Origin: Gracilibacillus halophilus YIM-C55.5
Lineage (GTDB): Bacteria; Bacillota; Bacilli; Bacillales; Amphibacillaceae
NCBI RefSeq assembly: GCF_000359605.1
Contig: NZ_APML01000020.1
Coordinates: 1-35,943 of the forward strand
Length of the DNA: 35,943 nucleotides
Direction: 5' to 3'
Made by a program: the position numbers and the translations under genes. Positions 1 to 8,352 of this stretch are shown here, piece by piece; positions within the stretch are counted from its first letter, which is position 1, and each line of letters opens with the position of its first letter. A model generated the notes under the pieces. That model was given only the letters and a program-made list of their open reading frames with translations. It searched no databases and was not told where the DNA came from.

Positions 1-17
1 CAGGGGGAAACACAAGT

Positions 18-539
18 ATGTTATATTATGAAGCACATGATAACCCACTTGAAGAATTCAACAACCGTATTATTTCTGAATTTTCTAAGACATTAGAAAT
101 GTTTGCCTTAAACAAAACAGAATCTCAATTGTTCGTTACATTATTTCTACATGATGCTCCGATGACTTTAGACGAAATGAAAGACGAACTCGGTAAAAGT
201 AAAACATCGATGAGTACAGCAACCAGAACACTACTTGACTTTAATTTAATTGAACGCGTCTGGCGCAAAGGTGTACGCAAAGATTTGTATCTTGCCAAAC
301 GCGACATGTATTATCAATTTATGAAAGCGTATGTAAAAAGTTGGCTAGAAGCATTAGACCGACAAGTAAATAGTTTAGAAAGCATACGCACAGAGCTAGA
401 CCAAATAACAGACAATGGAGAAGACATTTATCACCATAAAATCACAGAAGCCATTAATTTTCACCATTCACTCGAAGAAGTATTTCTCAACATCGAAGAT
501 ATGCATGATAATTCTTATCACCGCCCATCAAAGAAGTAA
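18..539 (+). CDS. GbsR/MarR-family transcriptional regulator
   Basis: A 173-residue DNA-binding protein with a MarR-type winged helix over roughly residues 30-95 (helix-turn-helix around LDEMKDELGKSKTSMS, wing around ERVWRKGVRKDLY) and a helical C-terminal dimerisation part. Length and layout fit the GbsR/OpcR/YvaV group, which in Bacillus represses glycine betaine and choline uptake or synthesis genes; the actual target here cannot be read from the sequence. Start: the first ATG, with an AGGGGGA ribosome site at about 2-8 and a nine-base gap, so the gene is complete although it lies at the window edge. The next gene on this strand is about 200 bases away and looks independently expressed. 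Family assignment is firm; the osmoprotectant role is inference. Confidence 0.85.
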   Translation: MLYYEAHDNPLEEFNNRIISEFSKTLEMFALNKTESQLFVTLFLHDAPMTLDEMKDELGKSKTSMSTATRTLLDFNLIERVWRKGVRKDLYLAKRDMYYQFMKAYVKSWLEALDRQVNSLESIRTELDQITDNGEDIYHHKITEAINFHHSLEEVFLNIEDMHDNSYHRPSKK

Positions 540-645
540 TTGAACATCTAGCGTTTATATATTCTCCCTATCACTTGTTTTTATACACATTTATCAGCGC
601 CTTCACTTGAACCACCCCAATCATTTATGTTTGAATAAAATTAGG

Positions 646-686
646 TCACCATCAGTGAGAGTCATATAATCCTTCACTGATGGTGA
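646..686. promoter_or_regulatory. 13-bp perfect inverted repeat enclosing a TATAAT
   Basis: TCACCATCAGTGA at 646-658 is repeated in inverse orientation at 674-686, with a 15-base centre that contains TATAAT at 665-670. No T-run follows on either strand, so it is not a standard terminator. It lies 50 bases upstream of the lipoprotein gene. It could be an operator over a promoter (-35 candidates near 641 are poor), or an mRNA leader hairpin. A second weak -10 candidate, TACAAT, is at 704-709. Confidence 0.4.
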
Positions 687-735
687 GTACGTGGTAAAAA
701 GCGTACAATGATCTTTTTTGGAGGTATTGGAACGA

Positions 736-1446
736 ATGAAAAAATTACTGATAACCCTTTTGTCGGTTAGTATTGCCATCATACTAACAGCTTGTAACGG
801 AGAAGACACAGAAAATAGCAGTGATGAAACAGGAAATAGTGATTCATCTGAAAGTGCTAACGTAGAAGTCACTGAAGAGGAAAAAATTGATGCAGAGAAA
901 GTTGTTGCCAGTGTGAACGGTGAAGAAATTTCCGGTGAAACTTACAATACTTACTATAGACAAGTCAAATTACTGTTAGACCAAAACGGGCAAGATGTGA
1001 GTGACACTGAACAGGTAAAACAACAAACCTTGAATGAAATCGTTGGACAAGAATTAATTATACAAGATGCGGCAGAAAAAGGGATTGCGGTATCTGATGA
1101 GAAAGTGAATGAACAATTCGAAGCCACTAAACAACAAGAACAATTTAGCGAGAATTTAGAAGCAAGAGGTTATACGGAAGAAACGTATAAAGATCAACTT
1201 TCCTATTCACTTCTTCTCGATAAATACCTTGAAGAAGAATTTGATGTGGAGGTAACAGAAGAAGAGATCCAGCAAACATACAATCAAGCCGTCGAGCAAC
1301 AGCAAGAGACAGAACAAGAATTACCCGAACTAGCTGAAGTAAAAGATGACATTAAACAGCAAATTAAGAAACAAAAACAACAACAACAAATTCCATCAAA
1401 AATCGAAACATTAAAAGAAAAAGCTGACATTGAATATAACATTTAG
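736..1446 (+). CDS. SurA_N/PrsA-like lipoprotein lacking a parvulin domain
   Basis: A 236-residue lipoprotein: a KK-rich N-terminus, a hydrophobic stretch and a lipobox (LTAC) place it on the outer face of the membrane. After an acidic Ser/Glu linker comes a SurA N-terminal-type chaperone domain (VASVNGEEISGETY, then helices with LNEIVGQELIIQDAAEKG), typical of PrsA and SurA. The family's central parvulin PPIase domain is missing: PrsA proteins are near 290 residues and carry it between the two helical arms, whereas here the arms are joined by a short Gln/Glu-rich segment. So it is likely a holdase-type folding factor for secreted proteins rather than an isomerase. Start: ATG at 736 after GGAGG at 720-724; the upstream in-frame TTG at 718 would disrupt the signal peptide. 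Confidence 0.8.
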   Translation: MKKLLITLLSVSIAIILTACNGEDTENSSDETGNSDSSESANVEVTEEEKIDAEKVVASVNGEEISGETYNTYYRQVKLLLDQNGQDVSDTEQVKQQTLNEIVGQELIIQDAAEKGIAVSDEKVNEQFEATKQQEQFSENLEARGYTEETYKDQLSYSLLLDKYLEEEFDVEVTEEEIQQTYNQAVEQQQETEQELPELAEVKDDIKQQIKKQKQQQQIPSKIETLKEKADIEYNI

Positions 1447-1453
1447 GATATGA

Positions 1454-1487
1454 AAAGGACTTGGCCCCAAAGCCAAGTCCTTTTTTA
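1454..1487. terminator. Bidirectional rho-independent terminator
   Basis: AAAGGACTTGGC at 1454-1465 pairs with GCCAAGTCCTTT at 1472-1483 around a six-base loop, with an A-run on the left and a T-run on the right. It ends both the lipoprotein gene (+) and the convergent permease gene (-), whose stop codon sits in the T-run. Confidence 0.9.
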
Positions 1488-3095
1488 CACTCTCAGAAAG
1501 GCCAATCGCCACACAATTACATTCCCTATTAATAGCACGAACAGATAGATCCATTCACCATAATTTAGATTGGTTAGTATGATATGAAACATCGCGAATA
1601 CACCGAGAAATAACATAGCGGGAAATACGAGCATTGCTGATTGTTGCTGCCCTTGGTATGATTCCGTAAACGGTAACCGTCTTCCATGTATCATTAAGTA
1701 AGTAATTACAGCGATAATCGGTGCTGTCAGTGCAATGATGATTAACGAAAAAATAATTCGACTCGAAAAAATCATGACAAAAATCACACTTTCGAGTAGA
1801 AATATGGGGACAAACAACTTTATCAATATCGCTTTTAAAGTAGCTGTATAAATATCACGCTTTTGTTGAATGGGTGCAACTCGATAAATCCATCCACCTT
1901 CATATTTTGCTGAAAAACGAATCATGCTAACGCCAACAGGTACTGTGAGCAAAGTGAAATAGATGGACATATAGAACATACTATTTGCTAGATCAAAAGT
2001 ACTTTCGCCACTGAATTCATTGAAGAAAAAAAGAAAAGGTATCACTAATGTCATGCCGATCGAAGGATAAACCTTCAACTTAAACTCCCTCTCACTATTC
2101 ATCATACGATTGGCGAATTGATAAAAGGCTCGCTCTGTACGGTTTTTACTAACGATAGTTGCTAAGAATGCAGCTATCCGCCCTTTCGATCGCTGGCCTT
2201 TACTCTCGGCCATTAACTTTTCCATATTTCGTTCAAACGAAGGGATACATTTCAAATAAATGATAAACGCAATGATCGGAATAATTAGTCCTAGTAGACT
2301 TAACACAAACAGTGAAACATCCCACTGTTGATGTAGCACCATTTCATACAACGCTCCGTACCACATCGGCGGGATCAATAATTGCCACCATTCAAAAGTA
2401 TATGAGAATTGAAAATCCATAAACTGAAATGAACGAGCAACTAACTGATACCCAATAAAAATTGAAAAACTGAGAAGAATTTGCATATAATTGATCATGT
2501 CCCTTAATTTCTCCCCATCAAAGAAACGAAGGACAAATAGATAGATGAGTGCCGTGAAAATGAGAATAAAGAAACTAACGAAAATAATTTCTATAAGGAA
2601 CAATAGAAAAAATATAATGCCATGGTGAAACAATCCGACAAGAAGCGGTATCACTGTTAATGTACCAACAACAAAAGACATATAAATCATCACATGAATT
2701 GCTTTGGCAGCCGTGATCGTTCGATTGTTCACTGGTTTTGTGTTGAGCATCGTTTTATCACGAACATCTAATAACACGGTTGAAAAGTCAGAAATCATTG
2801 TCAGCATCGCAACAAACATAAGTACGCTAAACATAAAACTCATTTGATAAAAATACGCATCACCAATGACAATAAACGGAATCAGCATCAAACTAATCAA
2901 GGCATACATCCAAAGCGATTTTAAAAATTGATTCCCTTCTTTCGGTTTATGATCATGAAACACTGTCGGCACTCTTCGGGCATCCATTGTAAATTTCATT
3001 TGTAAAATGCAACGAAGTGCTGTGTAATCAATATTAAACCGTTCAAACAGGCGCGAACATTTATCAAGCCAAATTAACGTCTGAAAATCTTTCAT
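1485..3095 (-). CDS. ABC transporter permease (YthQ-like)
   Basis: A 536-residue polytopic membrane protein with about ten to twelve hydrophobic segments in two groups (roughly residues 60-275 and 340-535) separated by a basic cytoplasmic stretch. Length and N-terminal motifs (DARRVP; DFSTVLLDVRDKTMLNTKP) resemble Bacillus YthQ. The VLLDxRDKxxLxxxP segment is typical of ABC-2 style exporters of the EcsB/YthQ type. It overlaps the ATPase gene by ATGA at 3092-3095, so the two are translationally coupled and form one transporter. The substrate is unknown; YthPQ-type transporters have no firmly known cargo that I can cite. Confidence 0.8.
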   Translation of the reverse strand: MKDFQTLIWLDKCSRLFERFNIDYTALRCILQMKFTMDARRVPTVFHDHKPKEGNQFLKSLWMYALISLMLIPFIVIGDAYFYQMSFMFSVLMFVAMLTMISDFSTVLLDVRDKTMLNTKPVNNRTITAAKAIHVMIYMSFVVGTLTVIPLLVGLFHHGIIFFLLFLIEIIFVSFFILIFTALIYLFVLRFFDGEKLRDMINYMQILLSFSIFIGYQLVARSFQFMDFQFSYTFEWWQLLIPPMWYGALYEMVLHQQWDVSLFVLSLLGLIIPIIAFIIYLKCIPSFERNMEKLMAESKGQRSKGRIAAFLATIVSKNRTERAFYQFANRMMNSEREFKLKVYPSIGMTLVIPFLFFFNEFSGESTFDLANSMFYMSIYFTLLTVPVGVSMIRFSAKYEGGWIYRVAPIQQKRDIYTATLKAILIKLFVPIFLLESVIFVMIFSSRIIFSLIIIALTAPIIAVITYLMIHGRRLPFTESYQGQQQSAMLVFPAMLFLGVFAMFHIILTNLNYGEWIYLFVLLIGNVIVWRLAFLRV

Positions 3096-3889
3096 TGCCG
3101 CTCACCATCTTGTACCGCTTTTACAATGGAAGAGGCAATTTGTTCATGTTGGTCAAATCCTGTTAATTGGTTAAAGATTTCTTCAAGCGTTCCCTCTTCG
3201 TTTTGTGCTTGTAATTCTTCAAAGGAACCGTCAGCAATAATCTCTCCATCTGCAATTAAAACGATTCGATCACTGATTTTTTCAACGACGTCCATAATAT
3301 GTGATGAATAAAAGATGGTTTTCCCTTGCTCAACTAATTGTGCCATGACTTCTTTCACAATCATCACACTATTAGCGTCTAATCCAGCTAGCGGTTCATC
3401 CAAGAATAATAGATCCGGGTTATGTAATAGACTGGCAATAATAAGGACTTTTTGTCTCATTCCTTTTGAAAAAGACGAAATGCGAGAATGGTAGACATCC
3501 TCTAAATCAAACAGTTCAACTAATTGTTGTGCTTTGGTTGCTATTTGGCTCTCATCCATTCCATATAATGATCCGACAAAAGCAAGATACTCAGCTGCGG
3601 TTAAATTATCATAGATTTCGGCATTCTCTGGAACATAGCCAATTCGTCGTTTATAGCTCGGGTCATTGGTACGAACCGTTTGACCGAAAATTTCAACTTC
3701 TCCCTTAAAATCCTCAATTAATCCGAGCATAATTTTCACCGTCGTACTTTTACCCGCACCATTCGGGCCAATATAACCGATAATCTCCCCTTGATGGACG
3801 TCTAAATAAATCCCATTCAACACGGTCTGTCCTTGAAAACTTTTTCTTAGATTATGTATAGATAGTATTTTTTCTTTATCGGAAACGAT
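3092..3889 (-). CDS. ABC transporter ATP-binding protein (YthP-like), non-canonical start
   Basis: ATPase partner of the YthQ-like permease. Walker A is GPNGAGKST, the signature is SSFSKGMRQK, Walker B is LLFLDEPLAGLD, and the H-loop is SSHIMD. The first usable canonical start (TTG at 3823) would begin inside the N-terminal beta-sheet and remove the expected opening of the domain. The reading frame stays open upstream and encodes a normal ABC N-terminus (KEKILSIHNLRKSF), preceded by a near-perfect ribosome site, GGAGGTGATC (about 3892-3901). At the right distance (seven bases) lies ATC at 3887-3889, in frame; there is no ATG, GTG or TTG between the ribosome site and 3823. I therefore place the start at the ATC, giving 265 residues. 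A base-call error turning ATG into ATC is the alternative. Confidence 0.75.
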   Translation of the reverse strand: MVSDKEKILSIHNLRKSFQGQTVLNGIYLDVHQGEIIGYIGPNGAGKSTTVKIMLGLIEDFKGEVEIFGQTVRTNDPSYKRRIGYVPENAEIYDNLTAAEYLAFVGSLYGMDESQIATKAQQLVELFDLEDVYHSRISSFSKGMRQKVLIIASLLHNPDLLFLDEPLAGLDANSVMIVKEVMAQLVEQGKTIFYSSHIMDVVEKISDRIVLIADGEIIADGSFEELQAQNEEGTLEEIFNQLTGFDQHEQIASSIVKAVQDGERQ

Positions 3890-3958
3890 ACGATCACCTC
3901 CGTACTTATAATAACATATTTTTCTATAATTTGGATGAAAAACTATCGTATTCCATAG

Positions 3959-3991
3959 AAAAAGATGGGCTTGTCATGTGACGGCCCATCT
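3959..3991 (-). terminator. Terminator of the FtsX-type ABC transporter genes
   Basis: AGATGGGC at 3963-3970 pairs with GCCCATCT at 3984-3991; on the minus strand the hairpin is followed by a T-run, just downstream of the permease stop codon at 4002. Confidence 0.8.
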
Positions 3992-4001
3992 GATGATCAG
4001 T

Positions 4002-6578
4002 TTAAAGATTTTCTTGTCGTAGTCCTTCGATAATGTTTTGTTTCTTTATCTTGCGGATTGAATATAACATTGTCGAACCAACGATGATAAAGATTGCTAT
4101 GATCACATAAAGTATACTTATCCATGGAAGTGCAAAACCATAGGTGAACGTATGTCTTAAGGAAACATAAATAGCACCCATACAGGCAATACTGATCGGC
4201 AACCCATAAATTAAAGCCTTAAATCCGTAAAAGATGCTTTCATAATTGATCATTTTGTTGAATCCTTTCGGTGTCATCCCGACCGACTTCAACATCGCAA
4301 ATTCACGTTTTCGAATGGCGATACTTGTTGATATCGTATTAAATATATTTGCAATCGATATCGCAGAAATTAACGCAATAAAGCCATACGTGAAGACCGA
4401 CATAAACAAAAGCATACGTTCTTGCTGTTGTCGTGATTGCTCTACGTTATACGCACGAATATGTGATGGTTTGATCTCTTCAATCGCTTCTTGCGTTTTC
4501 ATCGGGTCAGAGCTATTTAAATATAAAGTATTCCTTGCATGCTCTGGTTTTTGATTACTAAGAAAAGTTTCTAACATTTGTTCTGAAGTAATCAAATCAA
4601 CACCTCCAGGTCTGGATGTTGATGTGATCCCCATTGGTAATTGATCTGTTAATGCTGCAATTTCGATTTCGCCTAATCCTTTTTGTTCAGTCTCACCACG
4701 AATTGAGTGTAAGGTCAAAGTCTCGTTCACATTTGTCAGTATTCCTTCGGTTTCAATCACGCGACCTGAACTTTGATCATTATATGTGATTTCATTGACT
4801 AAAATGGCTGATGGCTGATCGGCTTCTATCATGTCATCTGTTTTTTTTCCTATTTCTCCCGCATATTTCCGAAAACTCTCATCATCCATCGCATACAAAT
4901 TAACACTATATGAATATTTACCGTTATCTAAAGGACGTTGTTTATAATCCTTTACAACTTCTGGAACTTTTTTCTCTTCAACCGATGCACTTAGATAAAT
5001 GGTTCGAATGAATGTCGACGCTGTTACACCTTCTAATTGCGTATAAGGTTTTATATCATCCGCACTCACATCCTCAAAGCCACTCAATTTAATATCATAG
5101 TTAATATCAGCTTGAGTCAATTCAAGTGATTTCTTAATATTGTCGGTAAAAAAGGACACTGTTAAAAATAGAATAATACTAATCACTAAAGAAAAAACGG
5201 TTGCTTTATACCTTTTTTTGTTCCGCTTTAAATTTTTCAGCCCGATCTCTGCTTCCATACCAAACATTTTTCGTACCAGTTTTGATGTTTTGACGGCCTT
5301 TCCGGTTAGCTTCACATCTTGTGTTTGTCGTATGGCATCCATTGCTGTTAACTTCGAAGCTTTTCTAGCAGGAAGATAACTAGAGATCAGTATGGTTACA
5401 GCTGAAACAACAACCGCACTCACTAATGAAATCGGTGTAACCACTACCGATAATTTCTGATCCACATTCGCCACTTCTTGTATGATAGGGTTAATAAACA
5501 TAAATGTAGCTGCAATGCCGGCAATTCCGGAAAGAATACCAATCGGAATGCTAATCGCACCAATGACACCACCTTCAAAAAACACCGAATTACGTTTCTG
5601 ACGTTTAGTAGCACCTATACTCGACAACATCCCTAGATGCTTCGATCGTTCAGATACACTAATGGCAAATGCATTATAAATCAGTGATATCGATCCAATC
5701 ATAATAATCAGCATTAAGATAACAATTAACGAAAAAAATGTTTTCTTTAAATTTGAATGATCTGTTACTCCATAGTATCGAAGCAAACTATCATGATAAT
5801 GAATCTCCTCGGCACCCGTTTGTTCTGCCAAATGTTCTGCATTGTCATATATCGATGAATTGACATTATTTACTTTTGCAATCGAGTTGACCTTATCTCC
5901 TTCATTCAACGTGCTAGGATCTAAGTAGTGAAGGATCGTATAACCAGGTGACCATGACCTTTCCCAAATGGTTGATTCCATCGTTCCAACTACTGTAAAC
6001 GTTTTGGTTTGTTTCGGTTTTAGTTTTTCCAATGCTTTTTTATCTTCATATTGAATTGATGTTTCTTGTCCTAATGGTTGTTCAGAATTTAAAGCTACTC
6101 TTTGGCCGATATCTACGGTAAACGTTGTGCCAATACCTAAATCTGTTTTCGTATCTGCTAGAATATTTTCGTTAATAAGCACTTCTCCAGATGATTGTGG
6201 AAGGCGACCTTCTGTTAGTTGAACCGGAAATAAGTCAAATCCAGCTTCATTCATCTCCTTAAAAAATAGATAAGGCTTACTTTCTCTCTCAGCGCCGTCA
6301 AATTCGGCATATCCCAAATCATTTGTGACAACGAGTTCATCCGTTTGTTCGTCTTCTTGTATCGTTGGTAGTTGATTGGCTGGCGTATTGGCATATTCCA
6401 CATGCCACTCACCATCGGATGCAATCGTCACTTGCTTCATAAAGTCTTGAAACGACGTCGCCAATACCGCTACCGCTGTTACCATGGCAACCGATATAAT
6501 CACACCGATGATCGTTACAAGTGTCCGTCGTTTGTTTTGCTTTAACTGTCGTAACGTGATCTTGTTAACGATATTCAT
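4002..6578 (-). CDS. FtsX-family ABC transporter permease (two FtsX domains)
   Basis: An 858-residue permease. It has one transmembrane helix near residues 18-40 followed by a large extracellular domain, then a first FtsX domain (three helices, about 275-400, ending in the YLPARKASKLTAMDAIR motif). A further transmembrane helix lies near 460-480, followed by a second extracellular domain and a C-terminal FtsX domain (about 730-850, with AMLKSVGMTPKGFNKM). This is the duplicated MacB/FtsX layout of Firmicute transporters that handle antimicrobial peptides or lipids, such as the Vex-type systems. Its start overlaps the ATPase stop by ATGA at 6575-6578. Kinase and regulator genes lie directly upstream, a typical arrangement for antimicrobial-sensing exporters. 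The substrate is unknown. Confidence 0.88.
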   Translation of the reverse strand: MNIVNKITLRQLKQNKRRTLVTIIGVIISVAMVTAVAVLATSFQDFMKQVTIASDGEWHVEYANTPANQLPTIQEDEQTDELVVTNDLGYAEFDGAERESKPYLFFKEMNEAGFDLFPVQLTEGRLPQSSGEVLINENILADTKTDLGIGTTFTVDIGQRVALNSEQPLGQETSIQYEDKKALEKLKPKQTKTFTVVGTMESTIWERSWSPGYTILHYLDPSTLNEGDKVNSIAKVNNVNSSIYDNAEHLAEQTGAEEIHYHDSLLRYYGVTDHSNLKKTFFSLIVILMLIIMIGSISLIYNAFAISVSERSKHLGMLSSIGATKRQKRNSVFFEGGVIGAISIPIGILSGIAGIAATFMFINPIIQEVANVDQKLSVVVTPISLVSAVVVSAVTILISSYLPARKASKLTAMDAIRQTQDVKLTGKAVKTSKLVRKMFGMEAEIGLKNLKRNKKRYKATVFSLVISIILFLTVSFFTDNIKKSLELTQADINYDIKLSGFEDVSADDIKPYTQLEGVTASTFIRTIYLSASVEEKKVPEVVKDYKQRPLDNGKYSYSVNLYAMDDESFRKYAGEIGKKTDDMIEADQPSAILVNEITYNDQSSGRVIETEGILTNVNETLTLHSIRGETEQKGLGEIEIAALTDQLPMGITSTSRPGGVDLITSEQMLETFLSNQKPEHARNTLYLNSSDPMKTQEAIEEIKPSHIRAYNVEQSRQQQERMLLFMSVFTYGFIALISAISIANIFNTISTSIAIRKREFAMLKSVGMTPKGFNKMINYESIFYGFKALIYGLPISIACMGAIYVSLRHTFTYGFALPWISILYVIIAIFIIVGSTMLYSIRKIKKQNIIEGLRQENL

Positions 6579-7258
6579 GGCCGGATCACCTCATCTTTTG
6601 CAATCCTACCATCCTCTATTGAAAGCACGCGATCTGCTTGAAGGGCAATTTGCTCATCATGGGTAATGACAATGAGTGTTTGATTCAACGTTTTATTAAA
6701 CATTTTCAACAATTCAATGATCTCATTACTATTTTTACTATCTAGATTTCCTGTTGGTTCGTCTGCAAGCATTAACGCCGGATTACTGATTAACGCCCTA
6801 CCGATCGATACTCTTTGTTGCTGACCACCTGATAACTGATTGGGTAAATGATGTAATCTGCCCGTTAAACCTAATGCTTCCACAATATCGTGAAATTGCT
6901 GATGATCAACGGCATGTTGATCGAGCAACAATGGAAGTGTCATATTTTCTTCTACTGTTAAAACCGGAATTAGATTATAAAATTGATAAATTAACCCGAT
7001 CTGTCTACGTCTGAAAATAGCTAACTGTGTCTCATTCAATTGATAAATGTCTGTATGATCAACCATCACATTTCCCTCAGATGGCCTGTCTACTCCTCCT
7101 AATAGATGCAATAACGTTGATTTACCTGAACCAGATGGCCCGATGATTGCGATAAATTCACCTTTTTCAACGGAGAAAGATACATTGTCTAATGCCTTCA
7201 CAGCCGTCTCGCCTGTCCCATAAGATTTCGATAAACCATTAATTTCTAAAATACTCAT
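6575..7258 (-). CDS. ABC transporter ATP-binding protein (MacB/LolD type)
   Basis: A 227-residue ATPase of the MacB/LolD/BceA subfamily. Walker A is GPSGSGKST, the Q-loop is YQFYNLIPVLTVEENM, the signature is LSGGQQQR, Walker B is LMLADEPTGNLD, and the switch His is in VITHD. It energises the FtsX permease encoded by the next gene (overlapping ATGA). The start ATG has GGAGGG six bases upstream. The 86 bases before it, between kinase and ATPase genes, carry direct repeats that look like response-regulator sites, so the transporter probably has its own inducible promoter. Confidence 0.92.
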   Translation of the reverse strand: MSILEINGLSKSYGTGETAVKALDNVSFSVEKGEFIAIIGPSGSGKSTLLHLLGGVDRPSEGNVMVDHTDIYQLNETQLAIFRRRQIGLIYQFYNLIPVLTVEENMTLPLLLDQHAVDHQQFHDIVEALGLTGRLHHLPNQLSGGQQQRVSIGRALISNPALMLADEPTGNLDSKNSNEIIELLKMFNKTLNQTLIVITHDEQIALQADRVLSIEDGRIAKDEVIRP

Positions 7259-7298
7259 CCTTTTCCCTCCATGATCCTTTTCTTCTTAGTTTAACGAC

Positions 7299-7331
7299 CT
7301 ATGGTGACACTACGGTGACTATGAAGATGAC
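7299..7331 (-). promoter_or_regulatory. Direct repeats, probable response-regulator boxes
   Basis: On the plus strand CTATGGTGAC (7299-7308) and CTACGGTGAC (7310-7319) form a direct repeat with an 11-base period, followed by a weaker copy ending in TGAC at 7328-7331. Spacing of 10-11 bases is usual for OmpR-type regulators binding as head-to-tail dimers. The repeats lie just upstream of the ATPase gene and would cover the -35 region of a minus-strand promoter with TAAACT as its -10. Confidence 0.45.
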
Positions 7332-7344
7332 AATTTTGTCACTT

Positions 7345-8349
7345 TCATATCATTTGTTTAAAAAATTTCATACGAAACTGTGTCCCTTTTCCTGGCTGAC
7401 TGGATACCTGAATATCGCCTTGCTGATTCGTTACAATGCTATATGCCATCGCTAAACCAATTCCGACACTATCATTACCTGCATCCTTGCCTTTATAAAA
7501 TCGTTTGAAAATATACGGAATATCTTCTTTAGAAATGCCAATTCCAGTGTCTTGAATAATGATCTCGGTATAAAGGGTATTTTCGTGAAAATAGATCAAA
7601 ATGTCTCCACCCTCTGGTGTATGTTCAACTGCATTTTTTAAAATATTAACGATCGCTTCAGTTGTCCATTGAAAATCACACGTCAAGACAGTTTGATCGT
7701 CTCCTTCTATCCGCACTTTTTGTTGTTTAATATCCAATGGAACAAGAACCGATTCAACTGCTTGATCTATCAAATCTTTTGCGTATAGCTTGTCTTGTTG
7801 AAAAAGCGCTGTTCCTGCATCAATTTTTGATAGTTTTAATAATGTAGAAACTAGCCATTCAATCCGTCCGAGCTGATCTCTAATATTTTTGGTAAATTCG
7901 ATACGTTTTTCCTCGGGCAATGTTTGATCATATAATAAATCAGCCATCACAATCATTGAGGTAAGAGGCGTTTTCAACTGGTGCGAAATATCAGATATTG
8001 CATCACCTAACTTTTGTTTCTCTTTTTCTTGAATCGTTGTTTGTTCAGTCAGCTTTAACGTCATTTTATAGATTTCATTCTGAAGAACACTTAGCTCCCC
8101 TTCGCGATTTTCTCGAATATCTAAATGATAGTTGCCCGCACTAACCTGTCGTAAGTATTCAGCGAGTTGCTTTAATTTTCGATATCTCCAGCTAGTGAAG
8201 ATTAAAATCATGACAATAAATAGTATTGATATTAGAAAAACAAAAAATGCTACCTGCACAGAAAATATCAAGGTAGCAAGTATGGTTGCACAAAGCGTTA
8301 TTCCTAATAAAACCCCGATTAGATACTGATTCTCACGGTTTCGTAACAC
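7345..8349 (-). CDS. Sensor histidine kinase (ABC-transporter-linked)
   Basis: A 334-residue membrane kinase. Two adjacent transmembrane helices (about 9-30 and 33-52) leave almost no external loop, so the signal is likely sensed in the membrane or via the transporter, as in intramembrane-sensing kinases. A HAMP-like linker follows, then the HisKA domain with the phospho-accepting His123 in ISHQLKTPLTS, and the HATPase domain with N-box (NILKNAVEHTPEGG), G1 (DTGIGIS) and G2 (GIGLAMAYS). The start is GTG at 8349, three bases after the regulator's stop codon, with the ribosome site GGGGGA inside the end of the regulator gene, so the two are translationally coupled. Its partner regulator is frameshifted in this sequence. 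Confidence 0.9.
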   Translation of the reverse strand: MLRNRENQYLIGVLLGITLCATILATLIFSVQVAFFVFLISILFIVMILIFTSWRYRKLKQLAEYLRQVSAGNYHLDIRENREGELSVLQNEIYKMTLKLTEQTTIQEKEKQKLGDAISDISHQLKTPLTSMIVMADLLYDQTLPEEKRIEFTKNIRDQLGRIEWLVSTLLKLSKIDAGTALFQQDKLYAKDLIDQAVESVLVPLDIKQQKVRIEGDDQTVLTCDFQWTTEAIVNILKNAVEHTPEGGDILIYFHENTLYTEIIIQDTGIGISKEDIPYIFKRFYKGKDAGNDSVGIGLAMAYSIVTNQQGDIQVSSQPGKGTQFRMKFFKQMI

Positions 8350-8352
8350 GTT

